A stretch of DNA of 64,000 bases, taken from positions 1 through 64,000 of the forward strand of contig NZDE01000012.1 of NCBI GenBank assembly GCA_002690045.1, read 5' to 3'. The stretch is from Alphaproteobacteria bacterium (GTDB taxonomy: Bacteria > Pseudomonadota > Alphaproteobacteria > Micavibrionales > Micavibrionaceae). The notes under the pieces were generated by a model that saw only the letters and a list, made by a program, of their open reading frames with translations, was not told the origin of the DNA and made no database searches. This document shows, one piece after another, positions 29,700 to 41,808 of the stretch (the first letter of the stretch is position 1; each line of letters starts with the position of its first letter). Both the position numbers and the translations under genes were made by a program.

Positions 29700-30521
29700 T
29701 TACGCAGTTTTAGGATATTCGTCCAATTGCTGAACATCGGTAATCTCTTCTAGGCCACCTACAGGTTTAGCCATCTCCTTAGGCTGGCAGAAGATATTTT
29801 TGCTTATAAAGTTACCTATAGAGTTTTCTTTTATACCACGTGCGTTATTCGGATTAAACAAATAAGGCCAATGAATCCAAACGCGATAATCCATATCCAA
29901 TATATATTGCACAAGGTCTTTTTCTTTATCTTTACGGTCGTTTTCAACGTATAGGTAAGGGCGGCTGGTCTGTATAATATTTTCAGCGCCTTTCAAAGCA
30001 TCTAATTCCATCCCCTCAACATCAATTTTAATTAACCGTATTTGTGCATGCCCACAAATATCATCTAGCTTATGCATAAATATTTTCTGCATTGCTGTTT
30101 CATTTTTAATCTTATCAATTGAAATGCCGCCAAAATTATTGCGTTTGCGCATATTTAGATTATTTACATGCATTGCACCCGTTTCACTACCAACGGCGAT
30201 TTGATAAGCAAAAACATTCTCCAAATCATTAAGAGCCATATTGGCACAAAGGTTTTGAAACACAGCATTTTGCATTTCAAAAGCCCATACTGCACCTTCA
30301 GGACCAATCTCTTTCGCAAACGCCAATGTATGGACACCTATATTTGCGCCGACATCCATAACATTATCGCCGCGGCGTATTAACTGTTTCAAAAATGTCC
30401 ATTCAGTGAACATCGCTTCGCCATATTCTTTAAGGGCCGCGCCGATATAAACATCACGCGGGTTTACAAGCATACGGCCATGCACCGTATCAACAAGTTC
30501 GTAAAGAGGATCATCTGTCAT
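29700..30521 (-). CDS. FkbM-family SAM-dependent methyltransferase
   Basis: FkbM enzymes O-methylate sugars or polyketides. The SAM-binding motif is DNVMDVGANIGVHTLAFAKEIGPEGAVWAFEMQN (residues about 52-85), with the family-typical GANIGxHT. The RLIKIDVEGMELDALKGAENII block near 165 is the second diagnostic element. Length 273. It lies downstream of rpoC on the same strand but behind the rpoC terminator, so it probably has its own promoter. A likely substrate is a surface glycan; this is inference. Confidence 0.88.
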   Translation of the reverse strand: MTDDPLYELVDTVHGRMLVNPRDVYIGAALKEYGEAMFTEWTFLKQLIRRGDNVMDVGANIGVHTLAFAKEIGPEGAVWAFEMQNAVFQNLCANMALNDLENVFAYQIAVGSETGAMHVNNLNMRKRNNFGGISIDKIKNETAMQKIFMHKLDDICGHAQIRLIKIDVEGMELDALKGAENIIQTSRPYLYVENDRKDKEKDLVQYILDMDYRVWIHWPYLFNPNNARGIKENSIGNFISKNIFCQPKEMAKPVGGLEEITDVQQLDEYPKTA

Positions 30522-30583
30522 TTTGGATATTCATCTTAGTTAGCCTTTCAAAAAGGATAACACGATTGCATGCTTTGATGCAT

Positions 30584-30617
30584 AAAAAAACGCGCGAAGA
30601 GTACTTCGCGCGTTTTT
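30584..30617 (-). terminator. Terminator of rpoBC (near-symmetrical)
   Basis: A 14-base-pair stem, AAAAACGCGCGAAG with CTTCGCGCGTTTTT and a four-base loop, is flanked by A and T runs on both sides, so it could act in either direction. It lies 24 bases after the rpoC stop. Confidence 0.92.
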
Positions 30618-30640
30618 CAAATCTTATGTGACGCTCAAGC

Positions 30641-33600
30641 TTAGCTTGCTGCTGCCTGTGGCTCTGAACCGCTATCATCAGAATCTGATGCATCATTAGC
30701 GGCTGAATCGCCTTGCTCAAGCGCTGCAGCTTGTTGCTGCGCGGCGATTGCCACCAAGTCACGTGAATGCGCAACGCGGCGAACGTCATTAACGTAAGAG
30801 CCTGTACCCGCAGGGATAAGACGACCAACGATAACGTTTTCTTTAAGGCCACGAAGTGAGTCCACTTTACCTTGCGTTGCTGCTTCTGTAAGTACGCGTG
30901 TTGTCTCTTGGAACGATGCCGCAGAGATGAACGAGCGTGTTTGAAGCGACGCTTTAGTAATACCTTGAAGAACTGGCTTACCTTCCGCAGGAAGCTTGCC
31001 TTCTTCAATATGTTTCTGGTTAACAGCTTCGTATTCTTCGCGGTCAACATGTTCACCAACCAAGAAGGTTGTGTCACCTGGTGCGTGAATTTCAACTTTC
31101 TGCAACATCTGGCGAACAATCACTTCGATGTGCTTATCGTTGATTTTAACACCTTGTAGGCGGTAAACGTCTTGAATTTCGTTCACAAGGTACGCTGCAA
31201 GTGCTTCAACACCAAGAACGTCAAGAATATCGTGCGGTACAAGCGCACCATCTAGAAGTGGGTCACCAACGCGCACGAAGTCACCTTCGTGAACAGCCAA
31301 GTGACGGCCTTTCGGGATAAGATATTCGCGAGATTCTTGCTCTTTATCAAGTGGGTTCACGATGATACGGCGCTTAGACTTATAGTCCTTACCGAACTCA
31401 ACAGTACCTTCTATTTCAGAGATAACAGCGAAGTCTTTTGGACGACGTGCTTCGAACAATTCAGCAACACGTGGTAGACCACCTGTAATGTCGCGTGTTT
31501 TTGATGTTTCGCGTGGAATACGTGCGACAATATCACCCGCTTTAACTTCCGCGCCGTTTTCAACGTTCAAAATCGCATCCGTAGACATGTAGTAATTCGC
31601 TGGTAGACCGTTTGGAAGTTCAATCACTTCACCTTTTGGCCCAACCAAAGAGATACGAGGCTTCAAATCACCGCCTTTAGGCTGTGAACGCCAGTCAATC
31701 ACTTTCTTAGACGAGATACCTGTTGCTTCGTCAGTATCATCAACAACAGATACACCTTCAACAAGGTCAAAATATGTTGCGACACCGTCTTTCTCAGTAA
31801 TAATTGGCACTGTGAATGGGTCCCACTCAGCGATTTTATCGCCCGGCTTGATTTTCGCGCCATTGGCAACTAGGCAGCGTGCACCATAAGGAACGCGGTG
31901 AACAACTTTCTCTTTACCCTTTTTGTCAAGTAAAGCGACTTCCATGTTACGGCCCATAACAATGTTTACGCCGTCAGAGTTCGTCACCATGTTTTCATGA
32001 CGGATCTCGATTGTCGCTTCCATTGTAGCTTCGTAAGATGATTTTTCAGCACCCTTCTGCGCCGCACCACCAATGTGGAATGTACGCATAGTAAGCTGTG
32101 TACCTGGTTCACCAATTGACTGTGCAGCCATAACACCAACTGCTTCGCCCATGTTAACTTCTGTACCACGTGCAAGGTCACGACCATAACATGTCGCACA
32201 AACACCATCACGTGTTTCACAAGTAAGTGCAGAACGAACGAGAAGTTCATCAATACCTGCTGTTTCGATTTCTTCAGACTTCACTTCGTCAATGATCACG
32301 CCAGCTTTAATGATTAACTCACCATTTAGTGGGTTAAGAACATCATGTACAGCCGTACGACCAAGGATACGTTCAGCCAAAGATACAACAACGTCAGCGC
32401 CGTTCATTACTGCGCGCATTGAAATACCTTCTTCTGTACCACAGTCTTTTTCAACGATAACGGCATCCTGTGCAACGTCAACCAAACGACGTGTCAGGTA
32501 ACCCGAGTTCGCTGTCTTCAACGCTGTATCAGCAAGACCTTTACGTGCACCGTGTGTCGAGTTGAAATACTCAAGAACGGTTAGGCCTTCTTTAAAGTTA
32601 GAAATAATTGGGTTTTCAATGATTTCACCAGATGGTTTCGCCATCAAACCACGCATACCTGCTAGCTGACGGATCTGCGCAGCAGAACCACGCGCACCTG
32701 AGTGTGCCATCATGTATACTGAGTTCAGATTGCTTGATAGATCAGAAATTTCTTTCATCATCGCATCCGCAACTTCATCAGTACAGCTTGACCAAATATC
32801 GACAACCTTGTTGTATTTCTCACCTTTCGTGATCAAACCATCAAGATATTGCTGTTCGTATTCAGTAACTTTCGCTTTCGCATCATCGACCAGAGCTTGT
32901 TTCGCCGCAGGGATAACCATGTCATCCTTACCGAAGGAAATACCTGATGTACAAGCGTGTTTGAAGCCGAGTTTCATTAGGCGGTCACAGAATATAACCG
33001 TTTCTTTCTGACCACAGTGACGGTAAACAAGATCGATCAAGTTCGTAAGTTCTTTTTTCGTCAATGTCTGGTTCACAGTATCAAATGGAACATTGATATT
33101 GCGTGGCAGAAGTTCAGAAACGATCAAACGACCTGGTGTAGATTCAACGATGCGGTATGTTTTCTTACCTTCTTCGTCGATGTCTTGGTAACGACATTTT
33201 ACTTTCGCGTGCAATGACACAACGCCTGCGTTCAATGCGTGGCTAATTTCACCAACGCCGCGGAAGATCATGCCTTCGCCTTTTTGATCATCCAGACCAA
33301 GTGTGAGCCAGTAAAGACCCAAAACGATATCCTGTGATGGCACAATAATCGGCTTACCATTCGCAGGTGACAAGATGTTGTTTGTAGACATCATCAAGCA
33401 ACGTGCTTCAAGCTGTGCTTCAATAGAAAGCGGTACGTGAACAGCCATTTGGTCACCATCGAAGTCAGCGTTAAAGGCTGTACATACAAGTGGGTGAAGC
33501 TGAATCGCCTTACCTTCAATCAATGTTGGTTCAAACGCCTGAATACCAAGACGGTACAATGTTGGCGCACGGTTAAGCATTACAGGGTGTTCGCGGATAA

Positions 33601-34846
33601 CTTCTTCCAAGATATCCCAAACTTCTGGACGTTCTTTTTCAACCATCTTCTTCGCAGCTTTAATGGTTGATGCCATGCCGTACAGTTCTAACTTGTGGTA
33701 AATGAACGGATTGAACAGCTCAAGCGCCATTTTCTTCGGTAGACCACATTGGTGCAATTTCAGTTCCGGACCAACAACGATAACCGAACGACCAGAATAG
33801 TCGACACGTTTACCAAGAAGGTTTTGACGGAAACGACCTTGCTTACCTTTAAGCATGTCTGAAAGTGATTTCAATGGACGCTTATTCGCGCCTGTGATCA
33901 CGCGGCCACGGCGACCGTTATCGAATAGTGCGTCAACAGATTCCTGAAGCATACGCTTTTCGTTACGGACGATAATGTCTGGTGCGCGCAGTTCGATCAA
34001 GCGACGTAGACGGTTGTTACGGTTGATTACACGGCGGTATAGATCGTTCAAATCAGATGTCGCAAAACGACCGCCATCAAGTGGAACAAGTGGACGAAGT
34101 TCAGGTGGAAGAACTGGAAGGTTATCCAAGATCATCCATTCTGGACGTGTACCTGATTCAAGGAACGCATCAAGAAGCTTCATACGCTTCACAAGCTTCT
34201 TACGCTTTGCTTCTGAATTTGTTTCGCGTAGGTCTTCTTCCGTCTTTTCACGCTCTAGGTCTAGGTCCATAGCAGAAAGAATTTCTTTCAATGCTTCTGC
34301 ACCAATACCTGCGCGGAAGTTTTCTTCACCATACTCGTCTTCCGCATCCATGAACTCTTCTTCAGAAAGAAGTTGGAAACGCTTCAATGGAGTCATACCT
34401 GGCTCGATAACTACGTAGTTTTCGAAGTAAAGTACGCGCTCAAGCTCTTTCAATGTCATGTCGATCATCAGACCGATACGTGATGGCAATGATTTCAAGA
34501 ACCAGATATGTGCAACTGGCGCAGCAAGGTCAATATGCCCCATGCGGTCACGACGCACTTTTGTCAATGTAACTTCAACGCCACATTTTTCACAGATAAT
34601 ACCTTTGTATTTCATGCGCTTATATTTGCCACAAAGACATTCGTAATCTTTGATTGGGCCGAAAATACGCGCACAGAACAAGCCGTCTTTTTCAGGCTTA
34701 AATGTACGGTAGTTAATGGTCTCAGGCTTCTTCACTTCACCATATGACCAAGACATGATCTGTTCTGGTGATGCAATTGTAATGCGCAAGCTGTCAAAGC
34801 TTTGTGGGCCTGTTGGCTGACCGAAAAGGTTCATTAGTTCATTCAT
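30641..34846 (-). CDS. rpoC: RNA polymerase beta' subunit
   Basis: The beta' subunit carries the catalytic Mg site. Seen: the N-terminal zinc finger [20 protein letters not shown], the active-site [12 protein letters not shown], and the second zinc site ([19 protein letters not shown]). Length 1401 is normal for alphaproteobacteria. It follows rpoB after 97 bases and ends at a strong terminator. In most relatives rpsL and the rest of the str operon would follow; here an FkbM methyltransferase does. Confidence 0.98.
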   Translation of the reverse strand: MNELMNLFGQPTGPQSFDSLRITIASPEQIMSWSYGEVKKPETINYRTFKPEKDGLFCARIFGPIKDYECLCGKYKRMKYKGIICEKCGVEVTLTKVRRDRMGHIDLAAPVAHIWFLKSLPSRIGLMIDMTLKELERVLYFENYVVIEPGMTPLKRFQLLSEEEFMDAEDEYGEENFRAGIGAEALKEILSAMDLDLEREKTEEDLRETNSEAKRKKLVKRMKLLDAFLESGTRPEWMILDNLPVLPPELRPLVPLDGGRFATSDLNDLYRRVINRNNRLRRLIELRAPDIIVRNEKRMLQESVDALFDNGRRGRVITGANKRPLKSLSDMLKGKQGRFRQNLLGKRVDYSGRSVIVVGPELKLHQCGLPKKMALELFNPFIYHKLELYGMASTIKAAKKMVEKERPEVWDILEEVIREHPVMLNRAPTLYRLGIQAFEPTLIEGKAIQLHPLVCTAFNADFDGDQMAVHVPLSIEAQLEARCLMMSTNNILSPANGKPIIVPSQDIVLGLYWLTLGLDDQKGEGMIFRGVGEISHALNAGVVSLHAKVKCRYQDIDEEGKKTYRIVESTPGRLIVSELLPRNINVPFDTVNQTLTKKELTNLIDLVYRHCGQKETVIFCDRLMKLGFKHACTSGISFGKDDMVIPAAKQALVDDAKAKVTEYEQQYLDGLITKGEKYNKVVDIWSSCTDEVADAMMKEISDLSSNLNSVYMMAHSGARGSAAQIRQLAGMRGLMAKPSGEIIENPIISNFKEGLTVLEYFNSTHGARKGLADTALKTANSGYLTRRLVDVAQDAVIVEKDCGTEEGISMRAVMNGADVVVSLAERILGRTAVHDVLNPLNGELIIKAGVIIDEVKSEEIETAGIDELLVRSALTCETRDGVCATCYGRDLARGTEVNMGEAVGVMAAQSIGEPGTQLTMRTFHIGGAAQKGAEKSSYEATMEATIEIRHENMVTNSDGVNIVMGRNMEVALLDKKGKEKVVHRVPYGARCLVANGAKIKPGDKIAEWDPFTVPIITEKDGVATYFDLVEGVSVVDDTDEATGISSKKVIDWRSQPKGGDLKPRISLVGPKGEVIELPNGLPANYYMSTDAILNVENGAEVKAGDIVARIPRETSKTRDITGGLPRVAELFEARRPKDFAVISEIEGTVEFGKDYKSKRRIIVNPLDKEQESREYLIPKGRHLAVHEGDFVRVGDPLLDGALVPHDILDVLGVEALAAYLVNEIQDVYRLQGVKINDKHIEVIVRQMLQKVEIHAPGDTTFLVGEHVDREEYEAVNQKHIEEGKLPAEGKPVLQGITKASLQTRSFISAASFQETTRVLTEAATQGKVDSLRGLKENVIVGRLIPAGTGSYVNDVRRVAHSRDLVAIAAQQQAAALEQGDSAANDASDSDDSGSEPQAAAS

Positions 34847-34910
34847 TTGACTTCTACCTTATAGCTTTAGATCTTTTGATCTGACTTAAAATTAAATTCC
34901 TACGATAAAG

Positions 34911-34933
34911 CGGTGCCGCATTTCACGGCACCG
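34911..34933 (-). other. Hairpin in the rpoB-rpoC gap
   Basis: CGGTGCCG and CGGCACCG form an eight-base-pair stem with a seven-base loop. The T run lies on the plus-strand side only, so on the coding strand this is more likely a processing or partial-attenuation site than a terminator. Confidence 0.5.
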
Positions 34934-34943
34934 TTTTTGATGC

Positions 34944-37900
34944 TTACTCTTCGCTAGATGAGCTTTGTTTCATATCGACATTCAAACCAAGCGCACGCAA
35001 TTCTTTCACAAGAACGTTGAACGATTCTGGAATACCAATTTCAAAGCTGTCTTCACCGCGAACAATGCTTTCATAGACTTTCGAACGGCCGGCAACGTCA
35101 TCCGACTTAACTGTCAGCATTTCCTGCAAGGTATATGCTGCACCATAAGCCTGAAGTGCCCACACTTCCATCTCACCGAAACGCTGACCACCGAACTGGG
35201 CCTTACCACCAAGTGGCTGCTGCGTAACAAGAGAGTATGGACCGATTGAACGAGCGTGGATCTTATCATCAACCAAGTGGTGAAGTTTGAGCATATACAT
35301 GTAACCAACTGTTACTTTACGATCAAATTTTTCACCTGTACGGCCGTCATAAAGATCTGTCTGACCAGAATTGTCAACACCTGCTTTTTCAAGAAGGTCT
35401 GTAATATCTGCTTCAGATGCACCATCAAACACAGGCGTCGCCATTGGTACACCACGGTCTAGGTTCTTCGCCATTTCAACGACTTCAAGGTCATCAAGCT
35501 GTTCAACTTTATTGTTGTATTCAAGATCGCCATAAACGACCTTCAGCTTGTCTTTCAACGCACCGACTTCATCTTTCTTCGGCTCCTTGACATTTTCGAA
35601 GTTTTTGATGATTTCGTTAATCTGCCAGCCCATATTCGCTGAAGCCCAACCAAGGTGGGTTTCAAGAATCTGACCAACGTTCATACGTGATGGAACGCCG
35701 AGCGGGTTAAGCACGATATCAACCGGTGTACCGTCTTCCATGTATGGCATGTCTTCAACAGGACAAATACGTGATACAACCCCTTTGTTACCGTGACGAC
35801 CAGCCATTTTATCACCAGGCTGCATTTTACGCTTAATCGCAACGAAGACTTTAACCATCTTCATAACGCCTGGAAGAAGTTCATCACCACGCTGAAGTTT
35901 TTCAACTTTGTTTTCGAAACGTGTTTTCAGGTCATTAACCGCGTCATCGAATGTTTTACCGATCGCTTCGATTTCAGCCATTACAGTTTCGTCTTCAATC
36001 GCGATTTGACGCCATAGGCCACGCTTTTCAACGTCATCAAGGTCAGAAGCGTTAATTTGCGCGCCCTTCTTGATGCTTACGCCTTTTGGTACAGACGCAA
36101 CTGTTTGACCAACAAGAAGTTCGTGTAGACGGCCATAGTAACCTTCTTCAAGGATCTTACGTTCGTCATCACGGTCTTTTGCAAGACGTTCGATTTCTTC
36201 TTTCTCGATAGAAAGCGCACGGCCATCTTTGTCAACGCCGCGACGGTTAAATACGCGCACCTCAACGATTGTACCTGTTGTGCCCGGTGGAAGGCGTAGA
36301 GACGAGTCTTTAACGTCTGCCGCTTTTTCACCGAAGATCGCACGAAGAAGTTTTTCTTCTGGTGTCATTGGGCTTTCGCCTTTTGGCGTAACCTTACCGA
36401 CAAGAATATCACCAGGTGATACTTCCGCACCGATGTGAACGATACCCGCTTCATCCAAGTGACGAAGGGCTTCTTCACCAACGTTTGGAATATCACGTGT
36501 AATTTCTTCTTGGCCAAGCTTCGTATCACGCGCCATTACTTCAAATTCTTCGATGTGGATCGATGTGAAGACATCGTCACGAACGATTTTTTCAGAAATA
36601 AGGATCGAATCCTCGAAGTTGTAACCATTCCATGGCATGAAGGCCACCATGATGTTACGACCAAGCGCCAACTCACCAAGCTGTGTTGAAGGACCATCCG
36701 CGATAATATCGCCAGCTTTCAATTTGTCGCCAACGCGAACGATTGGGCGCTGGTTCACACATGTGTTTTGGTTAGAGCGTTGGAACTTCATCAATTTATA
36801 GATGTCAACGACTGGCTCATCCGCACGAAGCTGTTCAGTTGCACGAACAACGATACGGTTACCGTCAACCTGAATAACCTCACCTGCACGACGTGCAGAG
36901 ATTGCCGCGCCAGAGTCACGTGCCACAACGCGTTCCATGCCTGTACCAACGAAAGGCGCATCAACACGCAATAGTGGAACAGCCTGACGCATCATGTTCG
37001 AGCCCATCAATGCACGGTTCGCATCGTCATTTTCCAAGAATGGAATAAGCGATGACGCCACAGAGATAACCTGCTTTGGTGATACGTCGATAAAGTCAAT
37101 GTTTTCAGGCGGTGACATCAAGTTTTCACCTGCTTCACGACACTGAACAAGTTCGTTAGAGAACGCACCTGCTTCAGTCAACTCCGCATTGGCCTGCGCA
37201 ATTGTGTATCGCGCTTCTTCCATTGCAGACATGTAAATCACTTCATCAGAAACTTTGCCATCTACAACGCGGCGGTATGGGCTTTCAATGAAGCCATACT
37301 GGTTAACGCGTGCGAATGTCGCCAAAGAGTTAATCAAACCAATGTTTGGACCTTCAGGCGTTTCAATCGGACAAATACGACCATAATGTGTTGGGTGAAC
37401 GTCTCGAACTTCGAAGCCCGCACGCTCACGTGTCAAACCACCTGGGCCAAGCGCCGATAGACGACGTTTGTGTGTGATTTCTGAAAGTGGGTTTGTTTGG
37501 TCCATGAACTGTGAAAGCTGAGATGAACCAAAGAATTCACGCACAGATGCCTGAACTGGCTTAGAGTTAATCAAGTCATGTGGCATATAAGTGTCGATAT
37601 CAACAGATGACATACGCTCACGAATTGCACGTTCCATACGTAGAAGACCGATACGAACTTGGTTTTCCATCAATTCACCAACGGAACGAACACGACGGTT
37701 ACCTAGGTTATCAATATCGTCAACTTCACCAACGCCGTCCTTAAGACCAACAAGGTATTTAACAATTTTAAGAATGTCTGTTTTGTCCAATACGCGGAAT
37801 TCGTCGTCTTGGTCAATATCCAAACGTGCGTTCATTTTCACGCGACCAACCGCTGACAAGTCATAACGCTCTGGGTCGAAGAACAACGAATCAAACAATG

Positions 37901-39179
37901 CTTCTGCTGATTCAACTGTTGGTGGTTCACCCGGACGCATCACGCGGTAAATATCAATCAACGCCTCTTCACGTGTATCACATTTATCAGCAAGTAATGT
38001 ATTGCGGATATATGCGCCTGTGTTGACGTGGTCAATCGCAAGAATTGGAAGTTCTTTGATGCCTTCATCGTGGAAGCGCGCGATATCATCTTCGCTTAGC
38101 TCATGACCTGCCTCAAAAACAACCGCGCCTGTTGTGTCTTCAATAACGTCTTTCGCAAGGTATGTGCCGACAAGAGAGCTATCTTCAACCAAATAAGCTT
38201 CAAGGCCGTCTTCAACCAATTTCTTAGCTTTACGCGGCGTAATTTTTTGACCCGCTTCAATTAAGACGTCACCTGTTTTTGCATCAACTAGGTCGAATGG
38301 CAATTTCGCGCCGCGCATACGGTCTGCATCAAACGGAATAGACCAGCCGCCTTTAACCGCTTTGTAGCTGTTCACATCATAGAATGTAGAAAGAATTTCT
38401 TCATTCGTCATGCCCTGAACCATCAACGGATCAACAGGCTCATCATTTGCAAGACATTCAGCACGGTATTTCGCAGTCGCCTCACTATCTAGCGCGCGAA
38501 GGAATGTTGTAACTGGCAGCTTACGACGACGGTCGATACGAACATTCACGATGTCTTTCGCATCAAATTCAAAGTCCAACCATGAACCACGGTAAGGAAT
38601 AACGCGCGCAGCAAATAAATATTTACCAGATGCGTGTGTTTTACCACCATCGTGATCGAAGAACACACCCGGTGAACGGTGCATTTGCGATACGATAACA
38701 CGGTGCGTACCGTTAACAATGAATGTACCATTGTCAGTCATCAATGGCATATCAACCATGTAAACGTCTTGTTCTTTAATATCACGAATAGAACGCAGAC
38801 CTGTTTCTTCATCAACATCAAAGACAGACAAACGCAATGTCACACGCAAAGGCGCAGAATATGTCATATCGCGTTGGTTACATTCGTCAGTATCGTATTT
38901 CGGGGCTTCTAGCTCATATTTCACGAAATCGATTTCAGCGCGGTTCGAGAAGTCTTTAATTGGGAACACACTCGCCAATACTTCTTGCAAACCTTGCATT
39001 TTGCGGTCATCAGATTGAATATCACTCTGTAAGAACAATTCATAAGAATCACGCTGAACGTCAATCAAGTTTGGCATTTCCACGACTTCTTGGATATTGC
39101 CAAAGAAACGACGTACACGCTTCTTCTCAGCAAAGCTTACTTCATTCGCGATTTCGGATTTTTTTGCTGTTTTCGCCAT
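34944..39179 (-). CDS. rpoB: RNA polymerase beta subunit
   Basis: Catalytic beta subunit, 1411 residues from the ATG at 39179 ([10 protein letters not shown]), which has AAGGTG upstream; the frame runs on to 39266, but that extension is not family-like. The rifampicin pocket [33 protein letters not shown] looks wild type, and [14 protein letters not shown] and [12 protein letters not shown] near the C-terminus are canonical. It has a promoter and a leader of about 190 bases that contains DnaA-box-like sequences. Upstream lies a subtilase gene instead of rplL. Confidence 0.98.
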   Translation of the reverse strand: MAKTAKKSEIANEVSFAEKKRVRRFFGNIQEVVEMPNLIDVQRDSYELFLQSDIQSDDRKMQGLQEVLASVFPIKDFSNRAEIDFVKYELEAPKYDTDECNQRDMTYSAPLRVTLRLSVFDVDEETGLRSIRDIKEQDVYMVDMPLMTDNGTFIVNGTHRVIVSQMHRSPGVFFDHDGGKTHASGKYLFAARVIPYRGSWLDFEFDAKDIVNVRIDRRRKLPVTTFLRALDSEATAKYRAECLANDEPVDPLMVQGMTNEEILSTFYDVNSYKAVKGGWSIPFDADRMRGAKLPFDLVDAKTGDVLIEAGQKITPRKAKKLVEDGLEAYLVEDSSLVGTYLAKDVIEDTTGAVVFEAGHELSEDDIARFHDEGIKELPILAIDHVNTGAYIRNTLLADKCDTREEALIDIYRVMRPGEPPTVESAEALFDSLFFDPERYDLSAVGRVKMNARLDIDQDDEFRVLDKTDILKIVKYLVGLKDGVGEVDDIDNLGNRRVRSVGELMENQVRIGLLRMERAIRERMSSVDIDTYMPHDLINSKPVQASVREFFGSSQLSQFMDQTNPLSEITHKRRLSALGPGGLTRERAGFEVRDVHPTHYGRICPIETPEGPNIGLINSLATFARVNQYGFIESPYRRVVDGKVSDEVIYMSAMEEARYTIAQANAELTEAGAFSNELVQCREAGENLMSPPENIDFIDVSPKQVISVASSLIPFLENDDANRALMGSNMMRQAVPLLRVDAPFVGTGMERVVARDSGAAISARRAGEVIQVDGNRIVVRATEQLRADEPVVDIYKLMKFQRSNQNTCVNQRPIVRVGDKLKAGDIIADGPSTQLGELALGRNIMVAFMPWNGYNFEDSILISEKIVRDDVFTSIHIEEFEVMARDTKLGQEEITRDIPNVGEEALRHLDEAGIVHIGAEVSPGDILVGKVTPKGESPMTPEEKLLRAIFGEKAADVKDSSLRLPPGTTGTIVEVRVFNRRGVDKDGRALSIEKEEIERLAKDRDDERKILEEGYYGRLHELLVGQTVASVPKGVSIKKGAQINASDLDDVEKRGLWRQIAIEDETVMAEIEAIGKTFDDAVNDLKTRFENKVEKLQRGDELLPGVMKMVKVFVAIKRKMQPGDKMAGRHGNKGVVSRICPVEDMPYMEDGTPVDIVLNPLGVPSRMNVGQILETHLGWASANMGWQINEIIKNFENVKEPKKDEVGALKDKLKVVYGDLEYNNKVEQLDDLEVVEMAKNLDRGVPMATPVFDGASEADITDLLEKAGVDNSGQTDLYDGRTGEKFDRKVTVGYMYMLKLHHLVDDKIHARSIGPYSLVTQQPLGGKAQFGGQRFGEMEVWALQAYGAAYTLQEMLTVKSDDVAGRSKVYESIVRGEDSFEIGIPESFNVLVKELRALGLNVDMKQSSSSEE

Positions 39180-39373
39180 AGTTTTTTTCACCTTATTTTC
39201 GAATTTGTGGCATATCTGAGCGCCAGACACACGACAACACAAAAACATGCATAAACCTTCACTCACCCCTTATAAAGAGGTCGGTTAATGCATGATCTAA
39301 ACTTCTTTTATTTCCCAAACACAGGGTTTTTCAACATTTGACGCCTTCTTGTCGGATCAATAAATGTTCGCCC

Positions 39374-39402
39374 TGTATGCAACAGTCGTGCCAGATTGTC
39401 AA
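39374..39402 (-). promoter_or_regulatory. Candidate promoter of rpoBC
   Basis: On the minus strand TTGACA (39402-39397), 17 bases, CATACA (39379-39374). The -10 is a moderate match. It lies in the gap between the subtilase gene and rpoB. Confidence 0.5.
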
Positions 39403-39445
39403 GCGCGATTCGTGATTTTCTGAAAATTTTTGTTGACTCGCAATT

Positions 39446-39501
39446 TTATCCACAGCTTTTGAATCGTTTTGCAGTATGCGGAGATTTTTTCCTGTGCATA
39501 A
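39446..39501. promoter_or_regulatory. Two DnaA-box-like sequences upstream of rpoB
   Basis: A perfect TTATCCACA lies at 39446-39454 (plus strand) and TTATGCACA at 39501-39493 (minus strand). They sit 45-100 bases upstream of the candidate rpoB promoter, in an AT-rich stretch. Confidence 0.4.
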
Positions 39502-39506
39502 CGCTA

Positions 39507-41651
39507 TTACGGCGCCCGATAAAATTCAATCGCTTTAGCGAGCGCCGAGTCATGCGGCGCAATTTTCAAATCAATAAACGGATAAATACCCCTATGTTCT
39601 GGGTTACCTAGCTGAATAAGTGGTTTGGTCGTTGTGATCGTGATGACATCATGCGCCTTAACTGATTTACCAGCAAAACGAAAATCCGTACTCAAGCCCG
39701 AAGCAGACATATCCAACACCACAGGCGCCTCCTCACCAAACTGAATGGTTACCGCGCCACGATGATTAATTGGGAAGAACATACCTGCGCGCAGGGTCGT
39801 TAACACACCGCTTTCAGGGACTGCAACAAAATATGAATATTCCCCCTCTTTCGCCGCGTCCAAGGCTGGGCGCACATCTAAATTATGTTGCGTAATTTGT
39901 GTTGGTTGCACATCTTGATTATAGCGCGTCCAAAGCAACATATTCGACAGCACGTCTGCCGCAGCTTGTGGGCGAATTACACCCGCGCCGCAACGGTCAT
40001 TCATCAGCAAGCCTCCCGCCGACGTATAAATCGGCACATCGCGGCCTGTACGCTGGTCACGCACATCATCATTCTGTGCCGACAACATCAGCGCCATCAA
40101 TACATCATCATGCACCACGCCTTCTGGCATAGCGGCGCTACGCCCGAAGATGTCAAGTAAGCGCCACTCTACGGCCGCGGCAGCTGGGGCAGAAAAAGAC
40201 GTCCCATACAGCTGGACATCATTACGCTTAGGCATTACCGCACAGAAGGCCGGACGCTCTTCGCTAAAGTCATGCACAAGATAACCGCGCCCCTTTTTCG
40301 TCACCGCACCAACACGCACAATATTTTCACCCTGACGAGAAATATCACTATCCTGCATACAAAACGATTTACCATCGACGGAAATACATGATTCATCACG
40401 GTCATTCCCCGCGCTATTATAATGCACATATTCAGTGTCCGCATCCAACTTACGCAAATATTGCGGATACGCGTAAGCCCCGCTTTGATAGTAAGCTTCA
40501 TACGTCATACCCGCAGATGGCACCAAGCCAATACTCTCACTCAATACCACAGGATTATAGCGCGCATATTCCAAGACCGACGTCACATCAACAGATCCAC
40601 CGCCGCCAACGCGCATACGCGCGGAAATTAGATTATCATCCTTATCACCATAATCAGGGTCAATTCGACGCATCACGCCATAAGATACATAACTCGTATT
40701 ATAAATATGACCAAGATGCTTGGATTTTTTATCATTTTCGCGCGCCTCGGTCACACGTTCCGTCACAAATAATGTTGGATCAAACGCATTATCACCAACG
40801 AACGCCGCATCATAAGTGATTTTACCATATTCGCGGAAGTCCCGACTGCGATATGATCCTGTCGGCACATCAATAAATGGCGCATCATTTTCATCCATAT
40901 AGCTGTACAAATGACTATAGGACCACATCAAATCTGCCGCAGCATCCTGACCGTCCCATATATCTGCAACATGTTGAATAATTTTATGCGATACAGTGCG
41001 ATTCACAAAATCAGAAAATGTCAAATCATCCTGCTGACGGATTGTGTGACCGACTTTATGCAGATTAATATCAGCATTATCCAAATCATCAATCAATGCC
41101 AAAACAGCCCTTTTATCCTCCTCAAAATCAGCCTCTTCAAAGAGCGCATATTGTAGCGCATCATCTTGATGAAGAAAGGACAGGTTCGCACTATATTGAC
41201 GGTAAATATTTTTGGTGAACTCAAAGCTCTTTATACCATTGCGCGTAAGAATAAGCTGCCCCGCCGTTTTGCCAGCACCATCACGCGCATGAATATTGGC
41301 ACCATATTGCAGAGCAATGCGCATACCGCGCTCATCCCCCTCAGCCGCCGCATGCAATAGCGCACGATCCCGCATGGATCGTAATTCAGCCTGTGAGAAA
41401 TCCCCACTGTAATTTAAAGTTGCTGCATATAACTCAACATTCTGGGCACTCCCCTGCATGACAAGACGCAAATATTCATCGCTATGCGCCTGCACTTCCA
41501 AGCGGTGCTGCTCTTGAAGATAATCCACCGTATAATCAACCGCCTCATATGTTGCGCCCGCAGCCGCCAACATAAAAACGCCAACTATGGAGTATTTCTT
41601 GAACCTCCCCTGATGTTGCGCGCCATGCTTTTTCGCATTTTTTTCGCGCAA
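39507..41651 (-). CDS. Membrane-anchored subtilase-like serine protease with an ankyrin repeat
   Basis: 714 residues. The start is TTG with GGGAGG five bases upstream. A short basic N-terminus precedes one transmembrane helix (YSIVGVFMLAAAGATY, about 20-36). An ankyrin-type repeat follows (RALLHAAAEGDERGMRIALQYGANIHARDGAGKTA, 96-130). The C-terminal half has the subtilase serine motif YGTSFSAPAAAA (Ser485) and the oxyanion Asn in YNSAGND (Asn414). I cannot place the Asp and His of the triad with confidence. A beta-sandwich-like tail ends the protein. It has a consensus promoter, while the rplL terminator lies upstream, so it is not part of the ribosomal-protein unit. Confidence 0.75.
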   Translation of the reverse strand: MREKNAKKHGAQHQGRFKKYSIVGVFMLAAAGATYEAVDYTVDYLQEQHRLEVQAHSDEYLRLVMQGSAQNVELYAATLNYSGDFSQAELRSMRDRALLHAAAEGDERGMRIALQYGANIHARDGAGKTAGQLILTRNGIKSFEFTKNIYRQYSANLSFLHQDDALQYALFEEADFEEDKRAVLALIDDLDNADINLHKVGHTIRQQDDLTFSDFVNRTVSHKIIQHVADIWDGQDAAADLMWSYSHLYSYMDENDAPFIDVPTGSYRSRDFREYGKITYDAAFVGDNAFDPTLFVTERVTEARENDKKSKHLGHIYNTSYVSYGVMRRIDPDYGDKDDNLISARMRVGGGGSVDVTSVLEYARYNPVVLSESIGLVPSAGMTYEAYYQSGAYAYPQYLRKLDADTEYVHYNSAGNDRDESCISVDGKSFCMQDSDISRQGENIVRVGAVTKKGRGYLVHDFSEERPAFCAVMPKRNDVQLYGTSFSAPAAAAVEWRLLDIFGRSAAMPEGVVHDDVLMALMLSAQNDDVRDQRTGRDVPIYTSAGGLLMNDRCGAGVIRPQAAADVLSNMLLWTRYNQDVQPTQITQHNLDVRPALDAAKEGEYSYFVAVPESGVLTTLRAGMFFPINHRGAVTIQFGEEAPVVLDMSASGLSTDFRFAGKSVKAHDVITITTTKPLIQLGNPEHRGIYPFIDLKIAPHDSALAKAIEFYRAP

Positions 41652-41681
41652 ATTAGCCTCCCTAGACTAGTTTAGACTGGG

Positions 41682-41710
41682 ATCATATAACGAAGCATTC
41701 CCCATGTCAA
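41682..41710 (-). promoter_or_regulatory. Consensus promoter of the subtilase gene
   Basis: On the minus strand TTGACA (41710-41705), exactly 17 bases, TATGAT (41687-41682). Just downstream is a direct repeat (AGTCTA twice, about 41665-41678) that could be an operator. It lies directly after the rplL terminator. Confidence 0.8.
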
Positions 41711-41739
41711 TACTTTACATATGGCCCAAAATTAATCAC

Positions 41740-41771
41740 AAAAAAAAGCCCCGCAAATTTGCAGGGCTTTT
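41740..41771 (-). terminator. Terminator of the rplJL unit
   Basis: AAAAGCCC and GGGCTTTT flank a palindromic loop, followed on the minus strand by a T run (41747-41740). It lies 38 bases after the rplL stop. Confidence 0.88.
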
Positions 41772-41808
41772 CGAATTTTTTTGAAATGCTGTTTCAAACG
41801 TAAGTAAA

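Noticed and set aside
40388-40819. 143-codon open frame antisense to the subtilase gene
   Set aside because: The His/Gln/Tyr-rich composition is typical of a reverse-strand shadow. No promoter or start signal was seen.
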